A DNA stretch of 64,000 nucleotides, from NCBI GenBank assembly GCA_041390865.1, contig JAWKPC010000005.1, positions 62,001 through 126,000 on the forward strand, in the 5' to 3' direction. A program made the translations under genes and the position numbers. Shown here one piece after another: positions 54,275 through 63,560 of this stretch (the stretch's first letter is position 1; each line of letters begins with the position of its first letter). The notes under the pieces are model-generated. The model did no database searches and was not told the DNA's origin. It was given only the letters and a program-made list of their open reading frames with translations. Origin of the DNA: JAUIIK01 sp041390865 (GTDB taxonomy: Bacteria; Chloroflexota; Chloroflexia; Thermomicrobiales; CFX8).

Positions 54275-55329
54275 GTGAGTCACTCCATTCCGACAGTGAG
54301 CGTTCCAGCGGCAAGTTTGCGGGAGCAGGCCGAGTCGATTCTGATCGCCTACGGCGCAGATCCGGCGGACGCGGCGATACAGGCTGATGCGCGCCTACAG
54401 GGCGAGTTGCGCGGCCACCCGGGGCAAGGCCAGGGCATGAGGGCATCGCTCGCTACTGCGAAATGCTCGGCATCGGAGGAATCGTCTCTCCGTCGAGATA
54501 CGAGATTCTGGTCGACACGCCCGCCCTGGCGCTTGTAGACGGCCACAAAGGCTTCGGCCAGGTCGTCGCCCGCAGGTCGATGGATCTCGCGATCGAAAAA
54601 GCGCGGCTTTCAGGCATCGGTATGGTCGGTGTCCGCCATTCGAACCATCTGGGCATCACCGCCTACCACGTCATGCGCGCTACCGATCAACGGATGATTG
54701 GGATATGTCTCACGAACGCGGGACCGGAGATGGCTCCCTGGGGAGGCACGACCCCGATCATCGGCACGAACCCGTGGGGGATGGGCGCACCGACCGGACT
54801 GGGATTTCCGCTCGTGCTCGACATGGCGCTCTCGATGTCCGGCAAGGGCATGGTCCGCTGGCGCCAGCGCCAGGGCCTGCCGGTCCCGACGAACTGGGCG
54901 TTCGACAGCCGCGGCAACGAGACGACCGACCCGGCATCGGCAATGGACGGTCCGCTGGTACCGATGGGGATGTTCAAGGGAACAGGGCTCTCGATCTTCA
55001 CCGACGTCCTTTGCGGCGTCCTGACCGGAGCTGCCTTCGGCGGCGCGCTGTACAGCCAGGCCGACAACCACGATGTCGGCCACATGCTGATCGCGATCGA
55101 TATCGAGCGGTTCCTCGCCTATGACGACTTCATCCGCCGTATGGATTCCTACTGCGCTGAACTCAAGGCATCGGATCTCGCCGATGGATTCAACGAGATA
55201 CTTCTGCCGGGAGAGATCGAGCACCGGCGAGCGGTCGAGCGCCTGTCCAACGGCATAGATCTCGACTCGGAGGTCTACGAGACCCTCCGCGACCTCGCAA
55301 CCGCCCGCGACGTTCCATTCAACATTTGA
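54275..55329 (+). pseudogene. Ldh2-type malate/lactate dehydrogenase, frameshifted
   Basis: The family (NAD-dependent malate, L-lactate or sulfolactate dehydrogenase) is split over two frames. The first part begins at GTG 54275 after AGAGGT, and ends its homology at GELRGHPGQGQG. The second reads on from HEGIARYCEMLGIGGIV in the next frame and continues with VGVRHSNHLGITAYH and FKGTGLSIFTDVLCGVLTGA to the stop. Adding one G in the GGG run near 54433-54435 would join them into one protein of about 351 residues. Either the gene is broken by a single-base deletion or there is a sequence error; everything else looks intact. A terminator-like palindrome follows. Confidence 0.8.
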
Positions 55330-55472
55330 CACGACTTCACGGCCTGGTTGCCGGGTAGATCTCGGAATCCAAAATCTGCCCCATCGCTACCTGCCGCGAT
55401 TGAGGGCAATCCATACCAACGCTCGCGTTTGGTCGCCGTCACGGATCGATTATCGTCTCACCAATTCCGGCG

Positions 55473-55492
55473 CTGCGACTCGCGAGTCGCAG
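55473..55492. terminator. Palindrome, probable bidirectional terminator
   Basis: CTGCGACTCGCGAGTCGCAG is a perfect 20-base palindrome followed by TTTCCTT on the plus strand. It lies between the convergent dehydrogenase and MscS genes. Confidence 0.5.
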
Positions 55493-55576
55493 TTTCCTTG
55501 GAAGGATTGATGCCTGTCTCAGGGAAGAGCATTGCCGGCGCGTTTTCATTGAGCCGAGAATGGACGCTTTCCGACG

Positions 55577-56512
55577 TTACTCCGTTCGATCGAGATTGGC
55601 CATCGGGCCTTCCAGGCGGTTGTTGTAGAAGCGGGTGGTTGGGTAGGCGAAATCGATGTCCGGATGGTCCGCGAAATCTCGAAGCACCGACTCCCAGATC
55701 CGCTCTGCCAGCCCCCGGCGCTGTGATGGAGGGACGGTGTACCGCATCGTGAGCAGCACTCCGCTATCGAGAACACTGGTATAAACCGCAGGCTGGGTGT
55801 TCAGCGTGCTGAGCCGGAATGTCCGGCTCATCCGCCGGAGATCCTCGGGCGATGGACGGTCGTGAATCGGAACGGCATGTTCGACGATGTTGATCAGGAT
55901 GCGCTTCGCCTTCTGCCAGTCGCTTTCGAACGTCACCAGAACCGGTATCTCATCCCAGATGAACGGGATACCCAGGCTGTAGTTGAACTGCATCTGGTTG
56001 AAGACGACGCTGTTCGGGATATGAATGATCCTCCCGGACGGCTGGTCCGCCGCCACCCAGTTTCCGATCTCCAGCAGCGAGGTCTGAAAGATACGGATAT
56101 CGATGACGTCACCGACCGATTCTCCGATCTGGATCCGGTCGCCAAGCTCGAACGGACGCCGCCAGACGATGAAGAGCCAGGCGAACATGTTCGTCACCGG
56201 ATCTCGTAACGCGATCGCGAGACCGGCCGTGATGAGGCCAAAGAACGTCAGAAGGGAACCGGACTGCCCGAGCCAGATCTGGCTGGCGACGGCCAGCGAC
56301 AGGGCCGAGGCGACGTAGCTGGAGATCTTCGTCACCCAGTATGTCGTCGATGAATCGTGAGTGCGTTGAAGTATCAGCCGGAGAATCAGCCAGCGTAGGA
56401 GCCAGATGGCGGCGACGATGATGGCGAGCTGGAGCAACTGCGCGCCAAGATCATCCGTCGACTGGAATTCTCGAGCGAACGTTTCCGCCCATTCACCGGC
56501 ATCAGTTGGCAT
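55577..56512 (-). CDS. MscS-family mechanosensitive ion channel
   Basis: A 311-residue channel with three membrane segments, the third being the pore helix with the small-residue pattern GLITAGLAIALRDPVTNMFAWLF. The beta domain follows (RRPFELGDRIQIGESVGDV, then a NSVVFNQMQFNYS segment). The protein opens under membrane tension and releases solutes in hypo-osmotic shock. It is typical in length for small MscS proteins. The ATG at 56512 is preceded by GAGGAAA. It faces the M81 peptidase gene across a divergent promoter region. Confidence 0.92.
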   Translation of the reverse strand: MPTDAGEWAETFAREFQSTDDLGAQLLQLAIIVAAIWLLRWLILRLILQRTHDSSTTYWVTKISSYVASALSLAVASQIWLGQSGSLLTFFGLITAGLAIALRDPVTNMFAWLFIVWRRPFELGDRIQIGESVGDVIDIRIFQTSLLEIGNWVAADQPSGRIIHIPNSVVFNQMQFNYSLGIPFIWDEIPVLVTFESDWQKAKRILINIVEHAVPIHDRPSPEDLRRMSRTFRLSTLNTQPAVYTSVLDSGVLLTMRYTVPPSQRRGLAERIWESVLRDFADHPDIDFAYPTTRFYNNRLEGPMANLDRTE

Positions 56513-56663
56513 CGACGTCGCTTTCCTCGGTCGCGGTTGTCACCTAGATGATCTTACAGGTCGACAATCAGCGACCGGCTGTATCGGCTATGTCTTGCCA
56601 GTGCCGGGCTAGTATTCGATACTGTCTCGACCACATCCGTAGCGATACCAAGGAGTGACGAAC

Positions 56664-58196
56664 ATGGCGATCCGCATCGTGACCGGCGGCATCTCTCAGG
56701 AAACGAATACCTTCCAATGGGAGCCGACGAGTCTGACCGATTTCGAGAAGGGCTCGAGCCGGATTGACCGCGGTCAGGAGATTCTCGATCTCGACGGCAC
56801 CGGAACGATCTATGGAGGGATCGTCTCGGAGGCGAAGAAGAACGACATCGAGCTCATCCCGACAACGTTCGGGCGCGCGGTCCCCGGAGGTCGGGTATCC
56901 CGCGAGGCATTCGAGACGATGCGGGACGAGATCGTCGAAGGCGTCCGCGCCGCGATGCAGGAACCGGGCGGCATCGATGGCGTTCTGCTCGGGATCCATG
57001 GGGCGATGGCGCTCGAGCACAATGACGACGGTGAAGGACCGCTCCTGACGGCGATCCGCGAAGTCGTCGGGCCGGACATCCCCATCGTCGCGCCGCTCGA
57101 TCTTCACACCAATCTCTCCGAGGAGATGATGGAGGAGTGCGACGCGTTCGTCGGCTACAAGCACTACCCGCACATCGACACCCCGGAAACCGGCGCCCGG
57201 GCGATGCAGATTCTGATCGACACGATCAAGGGCAACATCAAACCCTCGATGGCCTATGTCAAAGTGCCGCTGATCGCTCCCAACCAATCGATGGTCACGA
57301 CCTGGCAATCACCGCTCAAGACGGCGATCGATCGGGCGCGGGAGATGGAAGAAGAAGACGACGTCGTCGCTGCGACAGTTCTCGGAGGTTTTCCCTTCTC
57401 CGACGTGCCCTACACCAGTGTCGCGACGATCATCGTCACGAACGACAATCCCGAAAAAGCGAAGCAGTACGCCGAGGAGCTGGCCCAGATCTGCTGGGAT
57501 CTCCGCGACGACTTCGAAATCATCCCGACGCCGATTCCTGATGCGATCGCCGAAGCAATGGCCGGCGAGCCGGGCAGCACGTACGTCCTGGCCGACATCT
57601 CCGACTCCGGGGCAAGCGGTACCGCCGGCGATGGGACCGCCGCGCTTGCCGGACTCCTCGAAGCGGACGCGAAGTCGGCGGCCATCGCGCAGATCATGGA
57701 TCGCGAAGCCGTCGACGCCTGCATCGAGGCAGGCGTCGGCGCAACGGTCACGCTCACGGTCGGCGGCAAGCACGACGACTTCCACGGCGATCCGGTAGAA
57801 GTCACCGGCATGGTCCGGCTGATCCACGAAGGCAGCTTCGAAATGGGCGGCGTCATGGGGCGCGGCACGCGGTCCAGCCGGGGTCGGACGGTCGTGCTGG
57901 AAATCAACGGCCCGGGAGGCATCGAGCTACAGCTCACCGACTTGCGAGGCCATCCGAACGACCTGAACTTCTTCCGGGCGTTTGGAATCGAGCCGACAGA
58001 GCGACGCATCCTCGTCCTCAAGAGCGCCGCCCACTTCCGGGCCGCGTTCGAGCCGATCGCGACGAAGGTCATCGAGATCGATGCTCCCGGCATCAGCACG
58101 CCGAAGCTGAAGTCGCTCGACTATCAGAACCTCCGCCGCCCGGTCTACCCGCTCGACGAGGATTTCGAGTGGACGCCGGAGGCGATCCTCCCGTAG
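56664..58196 (+). CDS. M81-family metallopeptidase (MlrC-like)
   Basis: A 510-residue protein of the family named after microcystinase C. It opens with IVTGGISQETNTFQWEPTS, which includes the conserved ETNTF. Metal ligands lie in ILLGIHGAM-type and PLDLHTNLS segments (GIHGAMALEH and LDLHTNL), and HYPHIDTPETGARAM is a further block. Family members cleave small linear peptides or amides; most are not linked to microcystin. The ATG at 56664 has AAGGAG seven bases upstream; a GTG at 56655 overlaps that site. It converges on glpK with three bases between stops. Confidence 0.92.
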   Translation: MAIRIVTGGISQETNTFQWEPTSLTDFEKGSSRIDRGQEILDLDGTGTIYGGIVSEAKKNDIELIPTTFGRAVPGGRVSREAFETMRDEIVEGVRAAMQEPGGIDGVLLGIHGAMALEHNDDGEGPLLTAIREVVGPDIPIVAPLDLHTNLSEEMMEECDAFVGYKHYPHIDTPETGARAMQILIDTIKGNIKPSMAYVKVPLIAPNQSMVTTWQSPLKTAIDRAREMEEEDDVVAATVLGGFPFSDVPYTSVATIIVTNDNPEKAKQYAEELAQICWDLRDDFEIIPTPIPDAIAEAMAGEPGSTYVLADISDSGASGTAGDGTAALAGLLEADAKSAAIAQIMDREAVDACIEAGVGATVTLTVGGKHDDFHGDPVEVTGMVRLIHEGSFEMGGVMGRGTRSSRGRTVVLEINGPGGIELQLTDLRGHPNDLNFFRAFGIEPTERRILVLKSAAHFRAAFEPIATKVIEIDAPGISTPKLKSLDYQNLRRPVYPLDEDFEWTPEAILP

Positions 58197-58199
58197 AGG

Positions 58200-59666
58200 T
58201 CAGGCGAGGAGCTTTCGCACGGCATCATTCCAGCGGGCGATCTTCCGATCGCGAAGATCGCCCGCCATCGTCGGAGAGAAGATGCGGTCCGACCTCCAGT
58301 AATCTTTGACTTCGTCCAGATTGCGATAGTGCCCGGCTCCAATCGCGGCCAGGAACGCCGCACCGAGGGCGGTTGTCTCGATGTTTCGTGGCCGGACGAC
58401 ATCGACGTCGCAAATGTCGGCAAGCATCTGCGAGAACAGATTATTGCCGACCATGCCGCCATCAACCCGCAGTTCCGTCGTGTCCGGCGCGCCGTCGGCA
58501 TGCATCGCTTTGAGCAGGTCGAATGTCTGGAACACGACCGCTTCGAGCGCGCCGCGGGCCAGTTCAGCCCGTCCGGTATCCCGCGTCAAGCCGAACATCG
58601 CCGCCAGCGAGTCCGTCCGCCAGTGCGGCGCACCCAATCCGGTGAACGCCGGGACGATGACGAGCTCGCCGTCGCCGGACGCTTGCATCGCCAACCATTC
58701 GATATCCGACGAGTTCTTGATGATCTCCAGCTCGTCGCGCAGCCACTGCACCGTCGTGCCGGCATTGAAGATGCTGCCTTCGAGAGCATAGGTCGGCTTG
58801 CCCTCGAGCTGATACGCGATCGTCGTGATGAGCTGGTTTTCGGACCGCACGGCAGTGGAGCCGGTGTTGAGGAGCAGGAACGCGCCGGTTCCGTAGGTCG
58901 ACTTGATCGTGCCCGGCTCGAAGCATGCCTGGCCGACCGTCGCGGCGTGCTGGTCCCCGGCAGCCCCGGAAATCACCGGCGAGTCCGGGAGAATGTCGCC
59001 GCGTACCCGGCCGAAATCCCCGGCGGAATCGCGCACCTCCGGCATCATCCCCATGGGAATGCGCCAGATATCGAGCAACTCCTGGTCCCAAATGTTCCGG
59101 TGGATATCGTAGAGCATCGTCCGCGAGGCGTTGGTCGCGTCGGTCAGGTGGGCGGCCCCGCCGGTCAAGCGCCAGACCAGATAGCTGTCAACCGTTCCGA
59201 ACAGGATCTCGCCTCTCATCGCGCGATCCCGGAGCCCCTGCACATTGTCCAGCAACCAGGCGATCTTGCTCGCCGAGAAATACGGGTCGACAACGAGACC
59301 GGTCCGTTCCTGGATCATGGTTCCATGCCCGCGCTCGACAACCTGGCGGCAGAGATCTGCCGTCCTGCGGTCCTGCCAGACAATCGCGTTGTGAACGGGC
59401 CTGCCGGTCTGCCGATCCCAGAGGATCGTCGTCTCGCGCTGATTAGCGATCCCGATCGCCGAGATCGTATGCCCGACGCTCACTTCCCGGATGACCGAGG
59501 ACACCCCCGACCAGATGTCGTCAGGATCCTGCTCCACCAGACCGGGCGACGGATAGCTCTGCCGCAGCGACCGCCGCGCTTCGGCAACGACTCTCCCGGC
59601 GCTTCCGAATACGATTCCCCGGGTACTGGTCGTGCCCTGGTCTATGACGAGAATATTCGCGGTCAT
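58200..59666 (-). CDS. glpK: Glycerol kinase
   Basis: A 488-residue FGGY-family kinase that phosphorylates glycerol to sn-glycerol 3-phosphate with ATP. The N-terminal phosphate loop is VIDQGTTSTRG, and the GTGAFLLLNTG and LRVDGGMVGNNLFSQ segments are the FGGY signatures. The sequence GAAGDQHAATVGQACF is characteristic of glycerol kinases. Length matches the family. It lies divergently from glpD with 66 bases between the two starts, so the pair probably shares a control region. A three-base gap separates its stop from the convergent M81 gene. Confidence 0.96.
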   Translation of the reverse strand: MTANILVIDQGTTSTRGIVFGSAGRVVAEARRSLRQSYPSPGLVEQDPDDIWSGVSSVIREVSVGHTISAIGIANQRETTILWDRQTGRPVHNAIVWQDRRTADLCRQVVERGHGTMIQERTGLVVDPYFSASKIAWLLDNVQGLRDRAMRGEILFGTVDSYLVWRLTGGAAHLTDATNASRTMLYDIHRNIWDQELLDIWRIPMGMMPEVRDSAGDFGRVRGDILPDSPVISGAAGDQHAATVGQACFEPGTIKSTYGTGAFLLLNTGSTAVRSENQLITTIAYQLEGKPTYALEGSIFNAGTTVQWLRDELEIIKNSSDIEWLAMQASGDGELVIVPAFTGLGAPHWRTDSLAAMFGLTRDTGRAELARGALEAVVFQTFDLLKAMHADGAPDTTELRVDGGMVGNNLFSQMLADICDVDVVRPRNIETTALGAAFLAAIGAGHYRNLDEVKDYWRSDRIFSPTMAGDLRDRKIARWNDAVRKLLA

Positions 59667-59732
59667 TGATGGCCTCCGGATTGTCTGGCTTCATTGTCTT
59701 CTGCGTACCATACTGGATGGGAAGGATCGGAG

Positions 59733-61283
59733 GTGGCGTTGACCGGCGACGAACCGACAAATGCGCCAGCGACAGACGAACCCTATGACCTGCTCGTTAT
59801 CGGTGGAGGTATCAACGGCGTCGGTGTCGCGCGCGATGCCGCCGGTCGCGGGCTGTCGGTCTTGCTCTGCGAGCGCGGAGACCTCGGAGGCGCGACGTCT
59901 TCGGTGTCGAGCAAGCTCCTGCATGGCGGACTGCGCTACCTGGAGCAGTATCAGTTCCGCATGGTCCGCCACGCGCTGTCCGAACGGGAAGTGCTCCTGA
60001 ACGCCGCGCCGCACATCGTTCAGCCGCTTCGCTTCGTTCTCCCGCACAACCCGTCGATTCGTCCGTTCTGGATGATCCGCATCGGGATGTGGCTCTACGA
60101 CCGGCTCGCCAAACGCGACGTCCTGCCGGGCTCTCACCGTCTCGATTTCCACAACGGCGACAGTGCAACGCTGCTGAAGCCGTCGTTCGAACGCGGATTC
60201 GAATATTCCGACTGCTGGGTCGATGACGCCCGGCTCGTCGTTCTCTCGGCCATCGACGCAGAGAATCGCGGCGCGAAAATCCGCCCGCGGACCGCATGTA
60301 CCGGCGCACGTTGGAACGGCGACGTCTGGGAGATCGAGCTGTCGGACATGGAGAACGGTAAGACGAATAGCATTCGAGCACGATTCGTGGTGAACGCGGC
60401 TGGTCCCTGGGCAGAGAGCGTCGCCCGTGAGATTCTGCAGGTCGACACCTCCTATCGCTCGCGACTGGTCAAGGGAAGCCACATCGTTGTCCCGAAGCTC
60501 TTCGAAGATGGCCGCGCTTACATCCTCCAGAATGACGATCGCCGGATCGTCTTCGTCCTGCCCTTCGAGCAACGGTTCACGTTGATCGGCACGACGGACA
60601 TCCCGTTCGACGGCGACCCATCCGATGTGAGCATCGACGCCGACGAGATCGACTACCTCTGCCAGGTCGTCAACCAGCATTTCACAGTCGACGTGTCCGC
60701 CGCTGACGTCGTCTGGTCGTTCAGCGGGGTCCGGCCGCTCTACGATGACGGATCGTCCTCCGCATCCTCGGTTAGCCGGGATTATGTACTGGAGAAGCAT
60801 GCCGGAGGATCGGGTCCACGAGCCCGGGCACTCACGATCTGGGGAGGCAAGCTCACCGGCTACCGCCTCCTGGCGGAGGATGTTCTGGACCAAATCGCGC
60901 CCAACTTCTCTCACATCGGGCCAGCCTGGACCGCCGATGCGACATTGCCGGGCGGGAATCTTCATCCGCCGGGGCTCGATAGATTCAGCCGCATGTTGAC
61001 CCAGGTCTATGACTGGATGCCACCGGACCTCGCCGGATCGTACGCGCGTCGCTACGGCACGCTCGTTCACAGCGTCCTGGGAAATTCCGCATCGGTCGAC
61101 GATCTGGGACCGGAGTTGTCGCCTGGTCTCTACGCGCGAGAGGTAGATTACCTGTGTCGCGCTGAGCGGGCCCGGACTGCCGAGGACATCCTCTGGCGTC
61201 GCACGAAGCTGGGCCTGCTTGCCACACCAGCCTCCCGAAACCGTCTCAACAGCTACCTGAAGGGAGAACCTACCAATGAATGA
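59733..61283 (+). CDS. glpD: Glycerol-3-phosphate dehydrogenase (FAD-dependent)
   Basis: A 516-residue peripheral membrane flavoprotein that oxidises glycerol 3-phosphate to dihydroxyacetone phosphate and passes electrons to quinone. The FAD motif is LLVIGGGINGVGVARDAAGRG, then GGATSSVSSKLLHGGLRYL, TDIPFDGDP and WSFSGVRPLY, all typical of GlpD. The C-terminal domain is present. I chose the GTG at 59733 because GGAAGG lies upstream; a TTG at 59739 after GGAGG is equally possible, and an upstream TTG at 59694 would add 13 residues. It is divergent from glpK, and its 3' end overlaps the next gene by eight bases. Confidence 0.95.
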   Translation: MALTGDEPTNAPATDEPYDLLVIGGGINGVGVARDAAGRGLSVLLCERGDLGGATSSVSSKLLHGGLRYLEQYQFRMVRHALSEREVLLNAAPHIVQPLRFVLPHNPSIRPFWMIRIGMWLYDRLAKRDVLPGSHRLDFHNGDSATLLKPSFERGFEYSDCWVDDARLVVLSAIDAENRGAKIRPRTACTGARWNGDVWEIELSDMENGKTNSIRARFVVNAAGPWAESVAREILQVDTSYRSRLVKGSHIVVPKLFEDGRAYILQNDDRRIVFVLPFEQRFTLIGTTDIPFDGDPSDVSIDADEIDYLCQVVNQHFTVDVSAADVVWSFSGVRPLYDDGSSSASSVSRDYVLEKHAGGSGPRARALTIWGGKLTGYRLLAEDVLDQIAPNFSHIGPAWTADATLPGGNLHPPGLDRFSRMLTQVYDWMPPDLAGSYARRYGTLVHSVLGNSASVDDLGPELSPGLYAREVDYLCRAERARTAEDILWRRTKLGLLATPASRNRLNSYLKGEPTNE

Positions 61284-61797
61284 CAAGACGATCGCCGTGC
61301 TCGCCGAGCTCGATCCTGAGAAGACCCGAGAGAACTACGGTCGCATGGCCTGGATCCTCGCGAGGTCGTCCGGAGCGCAACGCGCCCTGGCGATCGGCAC
61401 GGTCGACGGCTACACGACGATCTGGTTGACTGACGCTATTTCCGAGTCGGACGGCAGCGTCCTGACCGTCGAAAGCGACGAAACCCAGGCAGCGGCGGCC
61501 CGCAGTAGCGTCGACCGGGCTGGGCTAGAGGGTTACGTTGAGGTTCGCCACGAGGGAGCTAACACGACCCTCGCGGAATACGAGGACAACTACTGGGACA
61601 TCGTCGTGCTCAACGCCTGCGACGATCCGCTGCGCCTCTGGTACGACATCCGCCGAACGCTCAGACCGAGAGGACTGCTCGTTGTCGGCCCGTCGCCGGA
61701 ATTCGAAGGACTGCTCGAAGAGATCTCGGCAGACCCCTCATTCGTCGCCAGCCGGATAGGGGCCGAGCTTCTCGTCGTCTACAACCACGAAAGTTGA
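61276..61797 (+). CDS. Small class I SAM-dependent methyltransferase-like protein
   Basis: A 173-residue protein with the O-methyltransferase-like core: AIGTVDGYTTIWLTDAIS (motif I-like, though with GTVDG rather than GxGxG), VLTVESDETQAAAARSSVD (acidic residue after strand 2), and WDIVVLNACDDPLRLW. The catalytic metal-binding Asp is not obvious, so activity is doubtful. Its ATG at 61276 overlaps glpD by eight bases, so it is translated with it. A role in glycerol metabolism is not evident. Confidence 0.7.
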   Translation: MNDKTIAVLAELDPEKTRENYGRMAWILARSSGAQRALAIGTVDGYTTIWLTDAISESDGSVLTVESDETQAAAARSSVDRAGLEGYVEVRHEGANTTLAEYEDNYWDIVVLNACDDPLRLWYDIRRTLRPRGLLVVGPSPEFEGLLEEISADPSFVASRIGAELLVVYNHES

Positions 61798-61989
61798 TCC
61801 CTGACGGGTCGATCCGGCCAGGCTATGCGGGATCGGTGACAGCTGCTTGATGAAGTGTCCGGCTCTACTCTCTGACCACACCATTCGAATGAAAAGCGAC
61901 GCAACCCGGGGGATTTCGCCGTCCACGCGTCTGACCGTGGGGGTATGCTTCTCTGAGATAGACAATGCGCACGACAACAGGGAGAGTTC

Positions 61990-62781
61990 ATGGGACGCGG
62001 ATTTGGGATCGCGGCGGCGGTCGACAACGAAACAGTCAAAGCGGTCGCGAAGGCCGCCGAAGATGCAGGCTACAGCTCGTTCTGGGTGAACGACACACCG
62101 GGAGCAGACGGACTGGAATGCCTGCAAGAAGCGGCTTCTGTTACCAACAACATCATGCTCGGTGTCGGAGTCATTCCGATTGGCCGCAGGCCGGCGGCTT
62201 CGATCGCCGAAGACGTCAAGAAGTACGACCTGCCCCAGGATCGACTCTGGCTTGGCATCGGTTCCCCGGGCCCGAAAGGCGCCCTCGCCAACGCCCGGGA
62301 AGCGATCGACACCCTGCACGACCAGCTGGAGTGCGCGGTCGTTCTTGCCGCTCTCGGTCCGCGCATGGTGGATCTCAGCGGAGAGCTGGCCGATGGGGTC
62401 TTGCTGAACTGGATTACTCCCGCATTTGCCGCAACCTCGAGAGAGCGAGTTGAAGACGCGGCTCGCGAAGCCGGCCGCGACGCCCCGCTGATCATGTCCT
62501 ACGTCCGTGCCGGACTCCTGCCTGAAGCCGAAGACGAGATCATGGTCCAGGCCAACCGGTACGCGTCGGTTCCCGCCTACGCCGCCCACTTCGAGCGCCA
62601 GGGCGTCGATGCGCACCTCACCGTGTTGCGGGGCAAGAACCCGCCCGTGCTCCAGGCAGGCATTCGCGAATTCGAGGCGATCCTCGACGAGTCAGTCGTC
62701 CGGGCGATCACGCCGAACGATGAGGCGGGAACGATCCTGGAGTTGCTCGATGCCTGTAAGCCAGGGGCGCCAGGCGCATGA
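61990..62781 (+). CDS. LLM-class (luciferase-like, F420-type) oxidoreductase, copy 1
   Basis: A 263-residue TIM-barrel flavin- or F420-dependent oxidoreductase. The core patterns GFGIAAAVDNETVKAVAKAAE, GYSSFWVND, IMLGVGVIPIGRRP and RLWLGIGSPG are typical, and the C-terminal part is shorter than in the larger LLM proteins. It has a close paralogue immediately downstream, with an ATGA overlap. The substrate is unknown, and the cofactor (FMN or F420) cannot be told from sequence here. The ATG at 61990 follows GGAGAG. Confidence 0.87.
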   Translation: MGRGFGIAAAVDNETVKAVAKAAEDAGYSSFWVNDTPGADGLECLQEAASVTNNIMLGVGVIPIGRRPAASIAEDVKKYDLPQDRLWLGIGSPGPKGALANAREAIDTLHDQLECAVVLAALGPRMVDLSGELADGVLLNWITPAFAATSRERVEDAAREAGRDAPLIMSYVRAGLLPEAEDEIMVQANRYASVPAYAAHFERQGVDAHLTVLRGKNPPVLQAGIREFEAILDESVVRAITPNDEAGTILELLDACKPGAPGA

Positions 62782-63560
62782 CCCATCGAGGATTCGGGAT
62801 CGACGCGACCGTTCCGCTCGAGACAGTACGGAGGGTCGCCAGAGCGGCTGAGGCCGCCGGATACGATTCGTTCTGGCTCAATGGCTCGCCGCCGCGAGGC
62901 TCGATGGAGGCGGTTGCTGCCGCCGCGGAAGCGACCTCGCTGCCCATCGGGACGGGAGTCCTCCCGTTCAACCGGCGCCCGCTCGAACTTCTCATTCAGG
63001 ATGTCCGCGAGCTTGGAATCCCGGAGGAACGATTCTGGATGGGGATCGGTTGGGGCGGAGGTTCGTCGGGCGCCCTCGACACGATGCGGAACGCCGTCGC
63101 ACAGATCCACTCTGAATTGGACGCGAGAGTCATCGTCGGAGCTGTCGGACCGAACATGACCCGCCTGGCGGGCGAGATCGGCGATGGAGTCAGCTTCACC
63201 TGGTGGTTCCGGGAAGCTGTCGAAGAATCGCGCGAGCTCCTGGCCGAAGGAGCGGCAAGAGCGAACCGGGAACCGCCACCAGTCTACTCCTACATTCGCT
63301 GTGCGCTGCTGCCGCAGGCAGAGGACGCCATGAATGAGGTCGCTGACCGCTACGACCAGGCAGGCTCGTTCCAGAGGCTGTTCCGCAGCCACGGAAAGCG
63401 CGCCCACGATACGGTCGTAACCGGCACGACGGCGGCGGAGCTACGGCCAGGCATCAAGCGCGAGGAAGAAGTGCTCGACTACGCGATTATCCGGGCGATC
63501 ACTGCCGACGAATCCGCCGAGAGCATCCTGGAGCTTCTGGAAGCTTGCCGGCCAAGCTAG
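62778..63560 (+). CDS. LLM-class (luciferase-like, F420-type) oxidoreductase, copy 2
   Basis: A 260-residue paralogue of the preceding gene. Both share RGFGI at the start, an AGYxSFWxN turn, and the ending ILELL(D/E)AC(K/R)P. The two are clearly from a tandem duplication but have diverged strongly. Here GIGWGGGSSGALDTMR replaces the GIGSPGPKGAL of copy 1 in the cofactor or substrate region, so specificity may differ. The ATG at 62778 overlaps the upstream TGA by one base more than the minimum (ATGA). Its end overlaps the thermonuclease frame by 16 bases. Confidence 0.87.
   Translation: MTHRGFGIDATVPLETVRRVARAAEAAGYDSFWLNGSPPRGSMEAVAAAAEATSLPIGTGVLPFNRRPLELLIQDVRELGIPEERFWMGIGWGGGSSGALDTMRNAVAQIHSELDARVIVGAVGPNMTRLAGEIGDGVSFTWWFREAVEESRELLAEGAARANREPPPVYSYIRCALLPQAEDAMNEVADRYDQAGSFQRLFRSHGKRAHDTVVTGTTAAELRPGIKREEEVLDYAIIRAITADESAESILELLEACRPS

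Noticed and set aside
59691..61286. A 531-codon open frame on the minus strand, fully opposite glpD
   Set aside because: The plus strand encodes a clear GlpD. The opposite frame has no recognisable motif and arises from GC-rich codon bias.
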